Positions 54,480-63,941 are shown, counted from the stretch's first letter. The stretch is DNA of 64,000 nt from a bacterium (GCA_016716565.1 JADJWC010000004.1:248001-312000); one strand, 5' to 3'. The notes: generated from the letters alone by a model not told the origin. Numbers and translations are program-made.

Positions 54480-55823
54480 TTAACTCTTTATCAGTTGTAA
54501 GTACTTCTCCGAAAAATCCTTTGCCTCTGCCTCCGACTTTGCCTCAACAATAATACGTATTATCGGTTCTGTATTCGATTTTCTGAAATGAACCCAGTGA
54601 CTTTCAAAATCAACTCGTAATCCATCTTCGTTGTTAATTTTCTGATTGGAAAAGTGATGAGTCAACTTGTCTATAATTTCATCAGGATTTTCAGTCACAT
54701 CGATTTTCTTTTTAGAAATGAAATACTGAGGAAGTTCATTTTTTAATTCTGATAAAGACTTTCCATAATCCGATAAATGTTGAAGTGTTAATGCTATTCC
54801 AACCAAAGCATCTCTTCCATAATGTAATTCTGGAAAGATTACCCCGCCGCTTCCTTCGCCGCCAATAACCGCATCAACTTCTTTCATCTTCTTTACCACA
54901 TTTGCTTCACCAACAGGTGAACGAAAAACTGAACATCCAAATTTAGCTGCAACATCATCAACTGCTCTGGTTGTCGACAGATTAACAACAACATTTCCCT
55001 TTTTTCTTGATAAAACAAAATGAACGATTTGTGTGATTGTATTTTCTTCAATAAAAGGTTCACCTTTATCAGTGATCAAAACCAATCTATCGACATCAGG
55101 ATCGACTACAATTCCTAAGTCAGCATTTGCACCTTTTACTTTTTTCATCGTCTCTGTTAAGTTTTCCGGCAAGGGTTCGGGTAGTCTTGGAAAGATCCCG
55201 GTTGTCTCACAATTCATTTCAATAACTTCACAACCAAATTCTTTCAAGAAATCTGGAAGCACAAATGCACCCGCACCGTTTACACAATCCAAAACTACTT
55301 TGAATCTTCTTTTCCGGATTTCATCCAAATAGATAATCCCTAAATCCAGTACAGCATCAATATGATTTTGAATTCCTTTCGAATACTCTGTCCATTTTCC
55401 AATTTTGTCCCAGGATTTATAACTTTGTTTATCATTCTGCAAAAACATTTGCATCTGCAGATATTCTTCGGGAGAGAGGAATTGTCCCGTACTATTTAAC
55501 AACTTCAAAGCATTCCATTCATTAGGATTGTGACTCGCAGAAATTGCTATTCCACCATTCGCATTTAATTTTTTTACATTGAATTGCACTGTTGGTGTCG
55601 GACAAATTCCGATATCTATAACATCAATGCCTTTAGCAAGCAAAGTCCCTGTGGTAATCTGATTGACCATTTCCCCTGTTATTCTCGCGTCTCGTCCGAC
55701 TACTACTTTTCCTGAACCTACAAAGTCAGCAAACGCATTAGTGTGTTTAATAATTATTTCCGGTTCCAATCCATCACCGACAATCCCACGGATTCCGGAA
55801 ATGCTCGACATCAAAGTACCCAT
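54480..55823 (-). CDS. glmM: Phosphoglucosamine mutase-like phosphohexomutase
   Basis: 447 residues of the alpha-D-phosphohexomutase family. The catalytic phosphoserine loop ISASHNPNEWNA has Ser97 as the predicted phosphorylated residue. The Mg2+ loop DPDVDR is at 241-246, sugar-binding GGEGSGG at 321-327, and the C-terminal phosphate-binding RKSNTEPIIRI near 420-430. GlmM makes glucosamine-1-phosphate for cell wall and LPS; a phosphomannomutase role is also possible. The start ATG 55823 has an AAAGGAAA site upstream. It is divergent from nth. Confidence 0.85.
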   Translation of the reverse strand: MGTLMSSISGIRGIVGDGLEPEIIIKHTNAFADFVGSGKVVVGRDARITGEMVNQITTGTLLAKGIDVIDIGICPTPTVQFNVKKLNANGGIAISASHNPNEWNALKLLNSTGQFLSPEEYLQMQMFLQNDKQSYKSWDKIGKWTEYSKGIQNHIDAVLDLGIIYLDEIRKRRFKVVLDCVNGAGAFVLPDFLKEFGCEVIEMNCETTGIFPRLPEPLPENLTETMKKVKGANADLGIVVDPDVDRLVLITDKGEPFIEENTITQIVHFVLSRKKGNVVVNLSTTRAVDDVAAKFGCSVFRSPVGEANVVKKMKEVDAVIGGEGSGGVIFPELHYGRDALVGIALTLQHLSDYGKSLSELKNELPQYFISKKKIDVTENPDEIIDKLTHHFSNQKINNEDGLRVDFESHWVHFRKSNTEPIIRIIVEAKSEAEAKDFSEKYLQLIKS

Positions 55824-55932
55824 TGATTTCCTTTTATTTATTTAAGCCTAAACAGATGTGCAAAGATAAATATTTGCTAATTGAATTTTTGAATTTAATT
55901 TTATGAAACTCATCATTAAAAATTAGTATTCA

Positions 55933-56640
55933 TTGAAAAGTAAAATCAAAAAGATAAATGAGCTGTTGGTGAAGCATTTCGGCGTTCCTGAGAGACCTGC
56001 TAAACTTCCAAATCCAGTCGATACTTTGATAGCCACAATTCTTTCACAAAATACTAATGACAGAAACTCTTATCGGGCATATCAAAATCTAAAATCAAGA
56101 TACAAATCCTGGAAAGAAGTAGCTGAAGTTTCCAGGAAACAAATTGAATCTACCATAAAAGTTGCAGGATTGGGAAAACAAAAGTCATCCGCAATTAAAA
56201 AGTTTCTTTCTTCATTAAAGAAAAGAAATGATAATTTCGATATGAGATATCTCCAGAAAATGCAAGATGATGAAATTCTGAATGAGCTAACCTCGATTAA
56301 TGGAATTGGAGTGAAGACAGCAAGTTGCGTTCTATTATTTTCTCTGGATAGAAATGTGTGCCCTGTCGATACACATGTTCATAGAACTCTGAATAGAATA
56401 GGATTAGTAGATACGAAAACTCCGGTAAAAACTTTTGAACTAATCAGCGGAAAATTACCAAAAGGAATTGCACATCAGTTTCATACTAACTTGATAAAAT
56501 TGGGAAGAATTATTTGCAAGTCTGCAAAACCGCTGTGTTCTGTTTGTCCGATTCTGAAGCAATGCAAATATGAGCATAAAAATATTCAGCCCGTAACCGT
56601 TAGGAAAGGAAATGGATTTCTGCTGCTTGATTCAATTTAA
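55933..56640 (+). CDS. nth: Endonuclease III-type DNA glycosylase
   Basis: A bifunctional base-excision repair enzyme for oxidised pyrimidines. It has 235 residues, with the HhH element INGIGVKTAS (predicted catalytic Lys128), the GPD-equivalent catalytic Asp146 in VCPVDTHVHRTLNRIG, and a 4Fe-4S cluster with Cys195, 202, 205 and 211 (spacing 6-2-5). The N-terminal helix carries the damage-recognition region ATILSQNTNDRN. The start is TTG 55933, as no ATG is better placed. The 128 nt after it, before hppD, is an AT-rich leader with no terminator seen. Confidence 0.93.
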   Translation: MKSKIKKINELLVKHFGVPERPAKLPNPVDTLIATILSQNTNDRNSYRAYQNLKSRYKSWKEVAEVSRKQIESTIKVAGLGKQKSSAIKKFLSSLKKRNDNFDMRYLQKMQDDEILNELTSINGIGVKTASCVLLFSLDRNVCPVDTHVHRTLNRIGLVDTKTPVKTFELISGKLPKGIAHQFHTNLIKLGRIICKSAKPLCSVCPILKQCKYEHKNIQPVTVRKGNGFLLLDSI

Positions 56641-56768
56641 TTGATACCAGCAGTTAAAATTTCTTAAAAACATAAATCTTTTTATTTTTACTTTAATCTA
56701 ATGGCTATTTCCCTTAAATTTGAAGTTAGTTTAAGGCATATCAATAATTTAATATCAGGAGAAATTAA

Positions 56769-57890
56769 ATGGCAGAACAATTAGGATTGCTCGGATACGA
56801 TTATGTTGAATTTTATGTGGGCTCAGCAAAAATGTGGGCGTACTGGCACGCTAAAGCTATGGGGATGAAGATTGTTGGATATTCAGGACCAGAAACTGGT
56901 GTTAAAGGAAAAGTATCTTATTATCTTGAGCAAAATAATCTTAGAATTGTCGTCACTTCTGCAATAAATCCAAGTCAGTATCAAATTCATCAATTTGTTG
57001 AAAGACATGGCGATGGCGTTAAAAGATGGTCGCTAAAAGTAAAAGATGTAAAAAAAGCATTTGATGCTGCATTAAAGAATGGTGCTGTTCCTGCCTGGGA
57101 ACCAATTAAAACTGAAAATGAAAATGGTTGGGTTGAAGAAGCAGCTTTAAAACTGTACGATGATGCAGAGATAGTTTTTGTAAACAGAGATAATTACAAG
57201 GGAATATTCAAACCGGGATACGGCAAACCAATTCAGAAAATTGAAATCACTACAGAAGACACCGGACTACAGGCGATTGATCACATCGTTGGGAACGTAA
57301 GAACTAACGAGATGGATCTCTGGGCGAATTATTTAAATAAGAGTTTAAACTTTGAAACATTCATTGATTTTGGTCCCGGAGATATATCAACACAGTATTC
57401 AGCATTACTTTCAAAAGTTGTTCGATCAACTGAAGGTCCTGCAATAAAAAATCCTATCAACGAACCATACGAAGGATTAAAGAAATCTCAGATTGAAGAA
57501 TATATAGATGAATATCTTGGCTCTGGAATTCAGCACGTTGCAGTAATTACAAATGATATTATCAAAACTATTGCCGCAATGAGAAAAAACGGGATGGAAT
57601 TTCTCTCTGTTCCAGATACATATTACGAACGGTTAAAAGAAAAAGGTTTTGAGGTTACTGAGAATATCGATGATTTGAAGGAACATGGAATTCTTTGTGA
57701 TATTGAAGGAAAAGGTTATTTGCTGCAGTTGTTCACAAAACCGATTGGAGACAGACCAACATTTTTCTATGAGATAATTCAAAGAAGAAAAGGTGCACAG
57801 GGATTTGGTCAAGGTAATTTCCAGGCATTGTTTGAATCGATTGAAAGAGATCAGGCACAGCGTGGTAGTCTTGATAAAGTAAGAAAGTAA
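56769..57890 (+). CDS. hppD: 4-hydroxyphenylpyruvate dioxygenase
   Basis: An iron(II)-dependent oxygenase that turns 4-hydroxyphenylpyruvate into homogentisate in tyrosine breakdown. It has 373 residues with two vicinal-oxygen-chelate halves. The predicted iron ligands are His in AIDHIVGNV, His in GIQHVAVITND and Glu in FFYEIIQRRKGAQGFGQGNF. C-terminal FQALFESIERDQ is the gating helix. AGGAGA sits before ATG. It opens a five-gene + strand run, all consistent with homogentisate catabolism. Confidence 0.96.
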   Translation: MAEQLGLLGYDYVEFYVGSAKMWAYWHAKAMGMKIVGYSGPETGVKGKVSYYLEQNNLRIVVTSAINPSQYQIHQFVERHGDGVKRWSLKVKDVKKAFDAALKNGAVPAWEPIKTENENGWVEEAALKLYDDAEIVFVNRDNYKGIFKPGYGKPIQKIEITTEDTGLQAIDHIVGNVRTNEMDLWANYLNKSLNFETFIDFGPGDISTQYSALLSKVVRSTEGPAIKNPINEPYEGLKKSQIEEYIDEYLGSGIQHVAVITNDIIKTIAAMRKNGMEFLSVPDTYYERLKEKGFEVTENIDDLKEHGILCDIEGKGYLLQLFTKPIGDRPTFFYEIIQRRKGAQGFGQGNFQALFESIERDQAQRGSLDKVRK

Positions 57891-57935
57891 AAAGTAAATA
57901 GGAATAATGTAACAGGAAGAAATAAGGAGGATTAA

Positions 57936-59102
57936 ATGCCATTTTATGTTAAAGTAGGAAAAGTTCCACCTAAACGTCATACAACTTTTTATAAAGAAGA
58001 CGGAAAATCACTTTACAGGGAGGAACTCTTCAGCACAAAAGGATTTTCAGGAATCTACTCGAATAAGTATCACCTTTACATGCCTCCGCAAGTTGAGAAA
58101 ATAGAAGAGATAAGAAACAGAAAATCCGCTGAGTGGCCGGATGCACCTTTACAGTATTATCATTTTTTCACTGATGATAAAAAGACAGAAGGTAATTTTA
58201 TTACTTCAAGAAATGAATTTTTGAAAAATGATAATTGTACAATTGCAACTGCGAATCCAACTCAGGATACTGATACTTTCTTTAGAAACAGTTATGCACA
58301 CGAAATACTTTTTGTGCATCAGGGAACTGGTGAGCTACTTTCCGAATATGGTCGGTTACTGTTTGGTGAATGGGATTACATTGTTATTCCGAAAGGGACA
58401 ACATACCAGGTAAAATTCAAGAATTATAAAAAAGCAAAATTATTTATTGTTGAATCCTCTACACCTTTCGATATTCCAAAGCATTTCAGAAATGAATATG
58501 GTCAGCTGACAGAAGATGCCCCCTATTATGAACGTGATTTTCATGTTCCTGAATTTATGGATCCAATCGATCTAAAAGGAAAATTTGAAATAGTTTTAAA
58601 GGTAAGAAACAGGTTTTTCAAATACCAGGTTCCTCATCATCCATTCGATGTTGTTGGATGGGATGGCTTTCTCTATCCTTATACTTTTAACATTAAAGAA
58701 TACGCACCAAAGGTCGGTAAAATTCATTTACCGCCTCCGATACATTTGGTTTTTACAACCGAGCATTTTGTGATCTGTAATTTCGTTCCTCGTTTATATG
58801 ATTTTCATCCTGATGCAATTCCTGCACCTTACTATCATTCAAATGTAGATAGTGATGAAGTTCTCTATTATGTGCACGGAAATTTCATGTCGAGAAAAGG
58901 AATAAAGAAAGGATCAATCACGTTGCATCCAATGGGAATACCTCACGGACCTCAACCTGGCAAAACTGAGGCTTCAATTGGTAAAAAGGAAACCGATGAA
59001 TATGCAATTATGATTGATACATTTCAGCCATTGCAGGTGACAAGGAATGTGAAAGAAACCATGGCTGAGAAGTACAGTCAATCCTGGCTTGAAAAAAAAT
59101 AA
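57936..59102 (+). CDS. hmgA: Homogentisate 1,2-dioxygenase
   Basis: Opens the aromatic ring of homogentisate to maleylacetoacetate, with Fe(II) and O2. It has 388 residues in a cupin-like fold. Predicted iron ligands lie in YYHSNVDSDEVLYYVHGNF (His and Glu) and in SITLHPMGIPHGPQPG (His). The protein is somewhat shorter than classical HgmA (about 430-445), which is typical of the Bacteroidetes-type enzyme. AAGGAGG is a near-perfect ribosome site. It lies between hppD and the FAH-family gene with a gap of only 16 nt. Confidence 0.95.
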   Translation: MPFYVKVGKVPPKRHTTFYKEDGKSLYREELFSTKGFSGIYSNKYHLYMPPQVEKIEEIRNRKSAEWPDAPLQYYHFFTDDKKTEGNFITSRNEFLKNDNCTIATANPTQDTDTFFRNSYAHEILFVHQGTGELLSEYGRLLFGEWDYIVIPKGTTYQVKFKNYKKAKLFIVESSTPFDIPKHFRNEYGQLTEDAPYYERDFHVPEFMDPIDLKGKFEIVLKVRNRFFKYQVPHHPFDVVGWDGFLYPYTFNIKEYAPKVGKIHLPPPIHLVFTTEHFVICNFVPRLYDFHPDAIPAPYYHSNVDSDEVLYYVHGNFMSRKGIKKGSITLHPMGIPHGPQPGKTEASIGKKETDEYAIMIDTFQPLQVTRNVKETMAEKYSQSWLEKK

Positions 59103-59118
59103 TAAGAGAAAACCTGAA

Positions 59119-60141
59119 ATGAAACTCGTATCATACACAACAAAGAAAAAAGACAGACTTGGAATTTATGTAGATGGAAAAATTTATAATCTTCAGGAAT
59201 GTGCAGTAGGATTAGGACTTGAATTACCAAATCGGATGAGAAGATTTCTTCGAGGTGGTGAAGAAATGATGGAAAATGCAAGAAAGGTAGAAGCAGCTAT
59301 AAAGGAAGGGAAGATTACTTCTTTTGTGACAGACGAAAATTTAAAATTATTAGCACCGATTCCAAATCCGCCTTCTTGCAGAGATGGATATGCTTTCAGA
59401 CAGCACGTGGCAACAGCAAGAAGAAATCGTGGTGTTGAAATGATTCCCGAGTTCGATCAGTATCCCGTTTTCTACTTCACAAACCACAACGCAATTTTTG
59501 GAGAAGGTGAGATTCGAGTGGAAGATGATCATCTTCGTCAACTTGATTTTGAACTTGAAGCTGCGATCGTCATTGGTAAAGAAGGACGAAATATAGAAGC
59601 TAAAGAAGCTGACATTTATATTGCTGGTTATTTGATAATGAATGATCTTTCTGCACGAGTGCTTCAAATGGAAGAAATGAAATTAAATCTCGGTCCGGCA
59701 AAAGGAAAAGATTTTGCTTCAAGCATTGGTCCTTGGCTTGTTACTCCTGATGAACTTGAGCCGTATAAAATATCAACTGAATTTGGAAATAAGTACGATC
59801 TGCAGATGACTGCAAAGCATAATGGCAAGCAAATCTCTGATGGGAATATGAAAGATATGAACTGGACTTTTGCCGAGATTATTGAACGGGCATCATATGG
59901 AGTCAGATTGTTGCCGGGGGATGTAATTGGTTCAGGAACAGTCGGGACAGGTTGTTATCTTGAGTTAAACGGAACTTGGGCGATAGAAGCTAAAGAAAAT
60001 GGAAAAGATTTTGACCCAATCTGGCTTCAAGATGGTGATGAAATCGAACTTGAAATCACCGAACTAGGTGTTCTCAAAAACACAATTCGAAAAGCAAAGA
60101 AAAGCAGATCGATATTAGCTAAGAAAAAGAAAACTTCTTAA
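59119..60141 (+). CDS. Fumarylacetoacetate hydrolase family protein
   Basis: Predicted to hydrolyse fumarylacetoacetate (or maleylacetoacetate) to acetoacetate plus fumarate (or maleate). From ATG 59119 it is 340 residues; the frame from TTG 59089 would add ten residues that overlap hmgA. The FAH C-terminal fold shows FRQHVATARRNRG, the metal-binding QLDFELEAAIVIGKEGRNI (two Glu) and YLIMNDLSARVLQ (Asp), and GPAKGKDFASSIGPWLVT. It is shorter than mammalian FAH (about 419). The stop shares one base with the next gene's ATG (TAATG). Confidence 0.9.
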   Translation: MKLVSYTTKKKDRLGIYVDGKIYNLQECAVGLGLELPNRMRRFLRGGEEMMENARKVEAAIKEGKITSFVTDENLKLLAPIPNPPSCRDGYAFRQHVATARRNRGVEMIPEFDQYPVFYFTNHNAIFGEGEIRVEDDHLRQLDFELEAAIVIGKEGRNIEAKEADIYIAGYLIMNDLSARVLQMEEMKLNLGPAKGKDFASSIGPWLVTPDELEPYKISTEFGNKYDLQMTAKHNGKQISDGNMKDMNWTFAEIIERASYGVRLLPGDVIGSGTVGTGCYLELNGTWAIEAKENGKDFDPIWLQDGDEIELEITELGVLKNTIRKAKKSRSILAKKKKTS

Positions 60142-61103
60142 TGCTTCATTACGAACCGAAAGATTTATCAGTTCCGGAAGTTCACAGATTACTTCTCGGG
60201 GGTGTTGCACCAAGACCTATTGCACTTGTCTCAACAATTTCTACTGATGGAATAAATAACTTATCACCATTTTCTTTCTTCAATGCTTTTGGTGCAAATC
60301 CACCGATAGTTGCTTTTTCACCTTCAAGAAGAGGAAGAGATGCAACGTTAAAGGATACCTACAACAATTTAATTGCAATAAAAGAATGCGTAATACAGTC
60401 CGTAACTCATGCGATGGTTGAGCAGGTGAGTCTTGCATCTACAGAATATCCCTCTGAATATGATGAGTTCATTAAATCTGGATTAACTCCGATTGATTCT
60501 GATCTGGTAAAACCAAAAAGAGTTAAAGAGTCACCATTCCAGTTAGAATGTAAAGTGTTAGAGATAAGAAGTTTTGGCAAAGCGGGTGCATCTGCAAATA
60601 TTGCAATTTGTGAGGTACTGAAGTTTCATGTTGCTGAAGATTTGTTTACTAATGGTATTATTGATCCGATCAAAATAGATTTAGTTGCAAGAATGTCTGG
60701 AAGCTTTTATTCCCGTGCTGCGAACGGAATTTTTTCTTTGGAACAACCGGGAAATAAGAAGTGCATCGGTTATGATCAACTGCCATTACATATCAGAACA
60801 TCCGAAATTTATTCAGCAAATGATTTAGGTAAGTTTGGTCATTCAGAATTAATTCCTTCTTTAGAGGATGTAAAGTTCTATATCCAAAAAGTCTCCGATG
60901 AGAAAATCGATGGATTTGAAGAAGGATTGGAAGCCTTCTATAGATATCAGCGATTGAATGATTACAAGAAAATGTTAAAAGCATCATTGATGTTGAATGA
61001 GAATCAAAAGATTATGATTGAGTTGTCAGCTAAAACTGCGCTGGCCAATAATGATATTGACTTTGCCTGGAAAGCTGCTTTGTATGCAGGAATGATCAAA
61101 TAA
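60141..61103 (+). CDS. Flavin reductase-like (FMN-binding split barrel) protein with C-terminal extension
   Basis: 320 residues. The first 200 form a flavin reductase-like domain (LLLGGVAPRPIALVSTIST, NLSPFSFFNAFGANPPIVAF, CVIQSVTHAMVEQVSLASTE). Residues about 205-320 are a helical extension (EEGLEAFYRYQRLNDYKKML, MIELSAKTALANNDIDFAWK), absent from most members. The family reduces or uses FMN/FAD to support oxygenases. It overlaps the FAH-family gene, so a link to tyrosine breakdown is expected, but no step of the standard pathway needs a flavin reductase. Function open. Confidence 0.85.
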   Translation: MLHYEPKDLSVPEVHRLLLGGVAPRPIALVSTISTDGINNLSPFSFFNAFGANPPIVAFSPSRRGRDATLKDTYNNLIAIKECVIQSVTHAMVEQVSLASTEYPSEYDEFIKSGLTPIDSDLVKPKRVKESPFQLECKVLEIRSFGKAGASANIAICEVLKFHVAEDLFTNGIIDPIKIDLVARMSGSFYSRAANGIFSLEQPGNKKCIGYDQLPLHIRTSEIYSANDLGKFGHSELIPSLEDVKFYIQKVSDEKIDGFEEGLEAFYRYQRLNDYKKMLKASLMLNENQKIMIELSAKTALANNDIDFAWKAALYAGMIK

Positions 61104-61131
61104 TTCATTTAAGAAATTAAAGGTAATTACG

Positions 61132-61155
61132 ACTCACCTCGCAAGTGAGTTTTTT
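61132..61155 (+). terminator. Small hairpin with T-run directly before the acetoacetyl-CoA synthetase start
   Basis: ACTCAC (61132-61137) pairs with GTGAGT (61145-61150) with a short CTCGCAA loop, then T residues to 61155. It lies after the flavin-reductase gene and only six nt before ATG 61162. It can be a terminator for the tyrosine run or an attenuator or translation control element for the next gene. Confidence 0.6.
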
Positions 61156-61161
61156 ACTATA

Positions 61162-63138
61162 ATGAGCAACTCAAAACCACTTTGGATACCGTCGGGAGAT
61201 AGAATTCGAACTTCAAACTTCTCGAAGTATTATAATTTTCTTAAGAGAGAATATAATCTTTCATTCAGTGATTATAATCAGCTTCATACCTGGTCCGTTA
61301 CAGAAAGTGAGAAATTTTGGGAATCTATTTGGAAGTTCAGCGGGATAATTCATTCTAATTCTTATGAAAAAGTACTTGATAAACGAATTATGCCCGGTGC
61401 TAATTGGTTCGAAGGTAGCCGACTAAACTTTGCTGAAAATCTATTAAAATACAATGATGATCACCTGACCATCATTAGCAGCAGGGAAGATAAACCAGAA
61501 GTATCAATCACATATGCTGAATTAAATAAACTTGTAACATCATGTAGCGCTGGTTTGAGAAAACTTGGTGTTAAAACAGGCGACAGGGTTGCAGGATTTG
61601 TAACTAATATTTCTGAATCAATTATTGCAATGCTGGCTACAACAAGCATTGGAGCTGTCTGGACATCATGCTCCCCTGATTTTGGAACACAAGGTGTACT
61701 TGACCGTTTTGGTCAAGTTAAACCAAAAGTTTTGTTTGCAATAGAAGAATATCAATACAACGGAAAATTAATTGATTGTAAAGAAAAGGTTGAAAACATA
61801 GTCTCGCAAATCCCGGAAATTGAGAAGATAATCTGGATACCACAATACCAGGATTTAAAACAACCACATGCTACCAATAATAATCAGGAGATAAATAGTT
61901 CTAAGTTCATACATTTTAATGATTTATTAGATAACACCTCAAAAATAATCGGGTTTGAGCAGTTACCATTTAATCATCCGGTTTATATAATGTATTCTTC
62001 CGGAACTACCGGACTTCCAAAGTGCATGGTGCATGGTGCTGGAGGAACTTTACTTCAGCATTTTAAAGAACATAGCCTTCATACGGATTTAAAGAGAGAA
62101 GAAGTAATTACCTATTATACAACCTGTGGCTGGATGATGTGGAATTGGTTGGTAAGCTCGCTACAGGTTGGAGCAACCATCTTTCTTTATGATGGAAATC
62201 CTGTTTATCCTGACAATGATGTCTTATGGATGAAAGTCGAAAAGCATAAAATTTCCGTATTTGGTACATCTCCAAAATATCTTTCAATATTCAATAAGAC
62301 TAATTTTGTACCTAAGAAAAAGTATGATCTAAGTTCGTTAAGATCAATTCTTTCAACAGGCTCACCTCTTCCCGAAGAAACATTTCATTGGGTTTATGAA
62401 AATGTAAAATCCGACTTGCAGCTTTCATCGATTTCAGGTGGGACAGATATAATTTCCTGCTTTATGCTTGGGAATCCGATTCTTCCTGTTTATGCAGGAG
62501 AAATTCAATGCAAAGGATTAGGAATGAAGGTCGAAGCTTTCAATGAAAAAGGCAAATCAGTTGTTGGTGAAAAAGGTGAACTGGTTTGTACCGAACCATT
62601 TCCATCTATGCCGGTTTATTTTTGGGATGATGAAAATGGCGAGAAATATCGTAAAGCATATTTTGAAAAGTATTTGGGGATCTGGACTCATGGTGACTAT
62701 ATTAAAATTACGGAGTCAGGCGGAATAGTAGTTTACGGAAGATCAGATGCAACACTTAATCCCGGTGGAGTTCGTATAGGTACTGCAGAAATTTACCGGA
62801 TAGTTGAAGAACTGGACGGAATTAGTGACAGCATTGTTGTTGGAAAAAAGTTCAATGGTGATGAAAAGATTGTCTTATTTGTTGTGCTTAAACAAGGTGT
62901 AAAGTTGAATAAAAATTTTAAAGATAAAATAAAATCAGAACTTAAATCGAGAGCAACACCAAGACATGTTCCGAGTGAAATTTATGAAGTGAAAGAAGTA
63001 CCAAGAACTATTAGCGGGAAGAAGGTTGAGATTGCAGTAAGTAAAATTTTGAATGGGGAAGAGGTCGAAAATAAGGACGCGCTTGCTAATCCGGATTCGC
63101 TTAACCAATTTTACAAATATTCTTCGAATCAATCCTAG
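61162..63138 (+). CDS. Acetoacetate-CoA ligase (acetoacetyl-CoA synthetase)
   Basis: 658 residues of the ANL adenylating superfamily. It has YIMYSSGTTGLPKCMVHGAG (A3 loop), a WMMWNW segment, GRSDATLNPGGVRIGTAEIY (A8 region) and the C-terminal SGKKVEIAV with the predicted catalytic Lys. The N-terminal LWIPSGDRI and the length match acetoacetyl-CoA synthetases more than acetyl-CoA synthetases. It would activate acetoacetate released by FAH for thiolase cleavage. It starts 58 nt after the flavin-reductase gene and has no clear ribosome site. It is convergent with the thioredoxin gene (4 nt overlap). Confidence 0.9.
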   Translation: MSNSKPLWIPSGDRIRTSNFSKYYNFLKREYNLSFSDYNQLHTWSVTESEKFWESIWKFSGIIHSNSYEKVLDKRIMPGANWFEGSRLNFAENLLKYNDDHLTIISSREDKPEVSITYAELNKLVTSCSAGLRKLGVKTGDRVAGFVTNISESIIAMLATTSIGAVWTSCSPDFGTQGVLDRFGQVKPKVLFAIEEYQYNGKLIDCKEKVENIVSQIPEIEKIIWIPQYQDLKQPHATNNNQEINSSKFIHFNDLLDNTSKIIGFEQLPFNHPVYIMYSSGTTGLPKCMVHGAGGTLLQHFKEHSLHTDLKREEVITYYTTCGWMMWNWLVSSLQVGATIFLYDGNPVYPDNDVLWMKVEKHKISVFGTSPKYLSIFNKTNFVPKKKYDLSSLRSILSTGSPLPEETFHWVYENVKSDLQLSSISGGTDIISCFMLGNPILPVYAGEIQCKGLGMKVEAFNEKGKSVVGEKGELVCTEPFPSMPVYFWDDENGEKYRKAYFEKYLGIWTHGDYIKITESGGIVVYGRSDATLNPGGVRIGTAEIYRIVEELDGISDSIVVGKKFNGDEKIVLFVVLKQGVKLNKNFKDKIKSELKSRATPRHVPSEIYEVKEVPRTISGKKVEIAVSKILNGEEVENKDALANPDSLNQFYKYSSNQS

Positions 63139-63941
63139 ATATATAAAGCTCTTCCAAAATCACGACGGTGATTTAATGTAATTTCACTCTCCTCGCCAAG
63201 AAATTTGAATATTGCTATACATATTTTCCTTGCACCATCATCTTCATAGTTTCTATCAGTTCTGATGATGTCGATCATCTTAGTCAAACCTGCGTCAAAG
63301 TTTTGATTTCTTATATCCTGTATTGCATTTAGGTATTCAGCTTTAACTTCACCTTCCGGAAAATTATTCTTGTCACGACTAATTAATTCTGCAAGGGTAT
63401 TTATTGATTCTGCGAGTTCAATATTGTTGAGATTTCCATCAACATTTTGTGTTAAGCGCAGAGCTTCTTTCTGATCTTCGAATAGCAGAATTTTGGCAAG
63501 CAGTACTTTAACTTCGCTGTTGTTTATATCTCCTTTGTGAACATCCTCGAGAATTGCTTTTGCAATATCAACATCTCCGTTTTTCAAATATATTTTTGCG
63601 TGTTCAATCTGATCTGTAAACTTGCTCGGAATTGATTTCTTCAGCCAATCCTTTATCGCTTGTTCGGGTAAAGCACCTGTAAACTCGTTGATGACTTTTC
63701 CATCTTTGAAAAGTTTTACATTCGGAATTCCACGAATCCCGTACTGCATCGCTATTTGTTGGTTTTTGTCAGTGTCGATTTTTACAAGTTCCCAGGCTTC
63801 TTTGTTTTCTTCAGCAAGTTTTTCAAGAACCGGTCCAATCATTTTGCATGGACCGCACCATTCAGCCCAGAAATCAACCAATACAGGTTTATTGTAGCTT
63901 TTTTCAATTACATCTTTTTGAAAATCTTTTACTTCTGACAT
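63135..63941 (-). CDS. Thioredoxin-TPR protein (CnoX/YbbN-like)
   Basis: 268 residues. The N-terminal thioredoxin domain has WAEWCGPCKM (Cys29 and Cys32) and the GIRGIPNVKLF cis-Pro motif. The C-terminal half is helical and TPR-like (IEHAKIYLKNGDVDIAKAIL, VLLAKILLFEDQKEALRLTQ). E. coli CnoX of this layout is a redox-protected chaperone holdase passing clients to GroEL, but it lacks the canonical second active-site Cys; here the CGPC is complete. ATG 63941 is preferred because AAAGGGATG precedes it; the frame to 63965 adds eight unconserved residues. The last 59 nt hold nothing recognised. Confidence 0.88.
   Translation of the reverse strand: MSEVKDFQKDVIEKSYNKPVLVDFWAEWCGPCKMIGPVLEKLAEENKEAWELVKIDTDKNQQIAMQYGIRGIPNVKLFKDGKVINEFTGALPEQAIKDWLKKSIPSKFTDQIEHAKIYLKNGDVDIAKAILEDVHKGDINNSEVKVLLAKILLFEDQKEALRLTQNVDGNLNNIELAESINTLAELISRDKNNFPEGEVKAEYLNAIQDIRNQNFDAGLTKMIDIIRTDRNYEDDGARKICIAIFKFLGEESEITLNHRRDFGRALYI

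Noticed and set aside
57633..57980. 115-codon - strand frame spanning the hppD-hmgA junction
   Set aside because: Antisense to both genes and rich in Phe, Cys and Ile, as expected from an AT-rich complement; no start signal.
61158..61163. TATAAT before the acetoacetyl-CoA synthetase gene
   Set aside because: It overlaps the start codon itself, so a transcript from it would begin after the ATG; also no matching -35 box.
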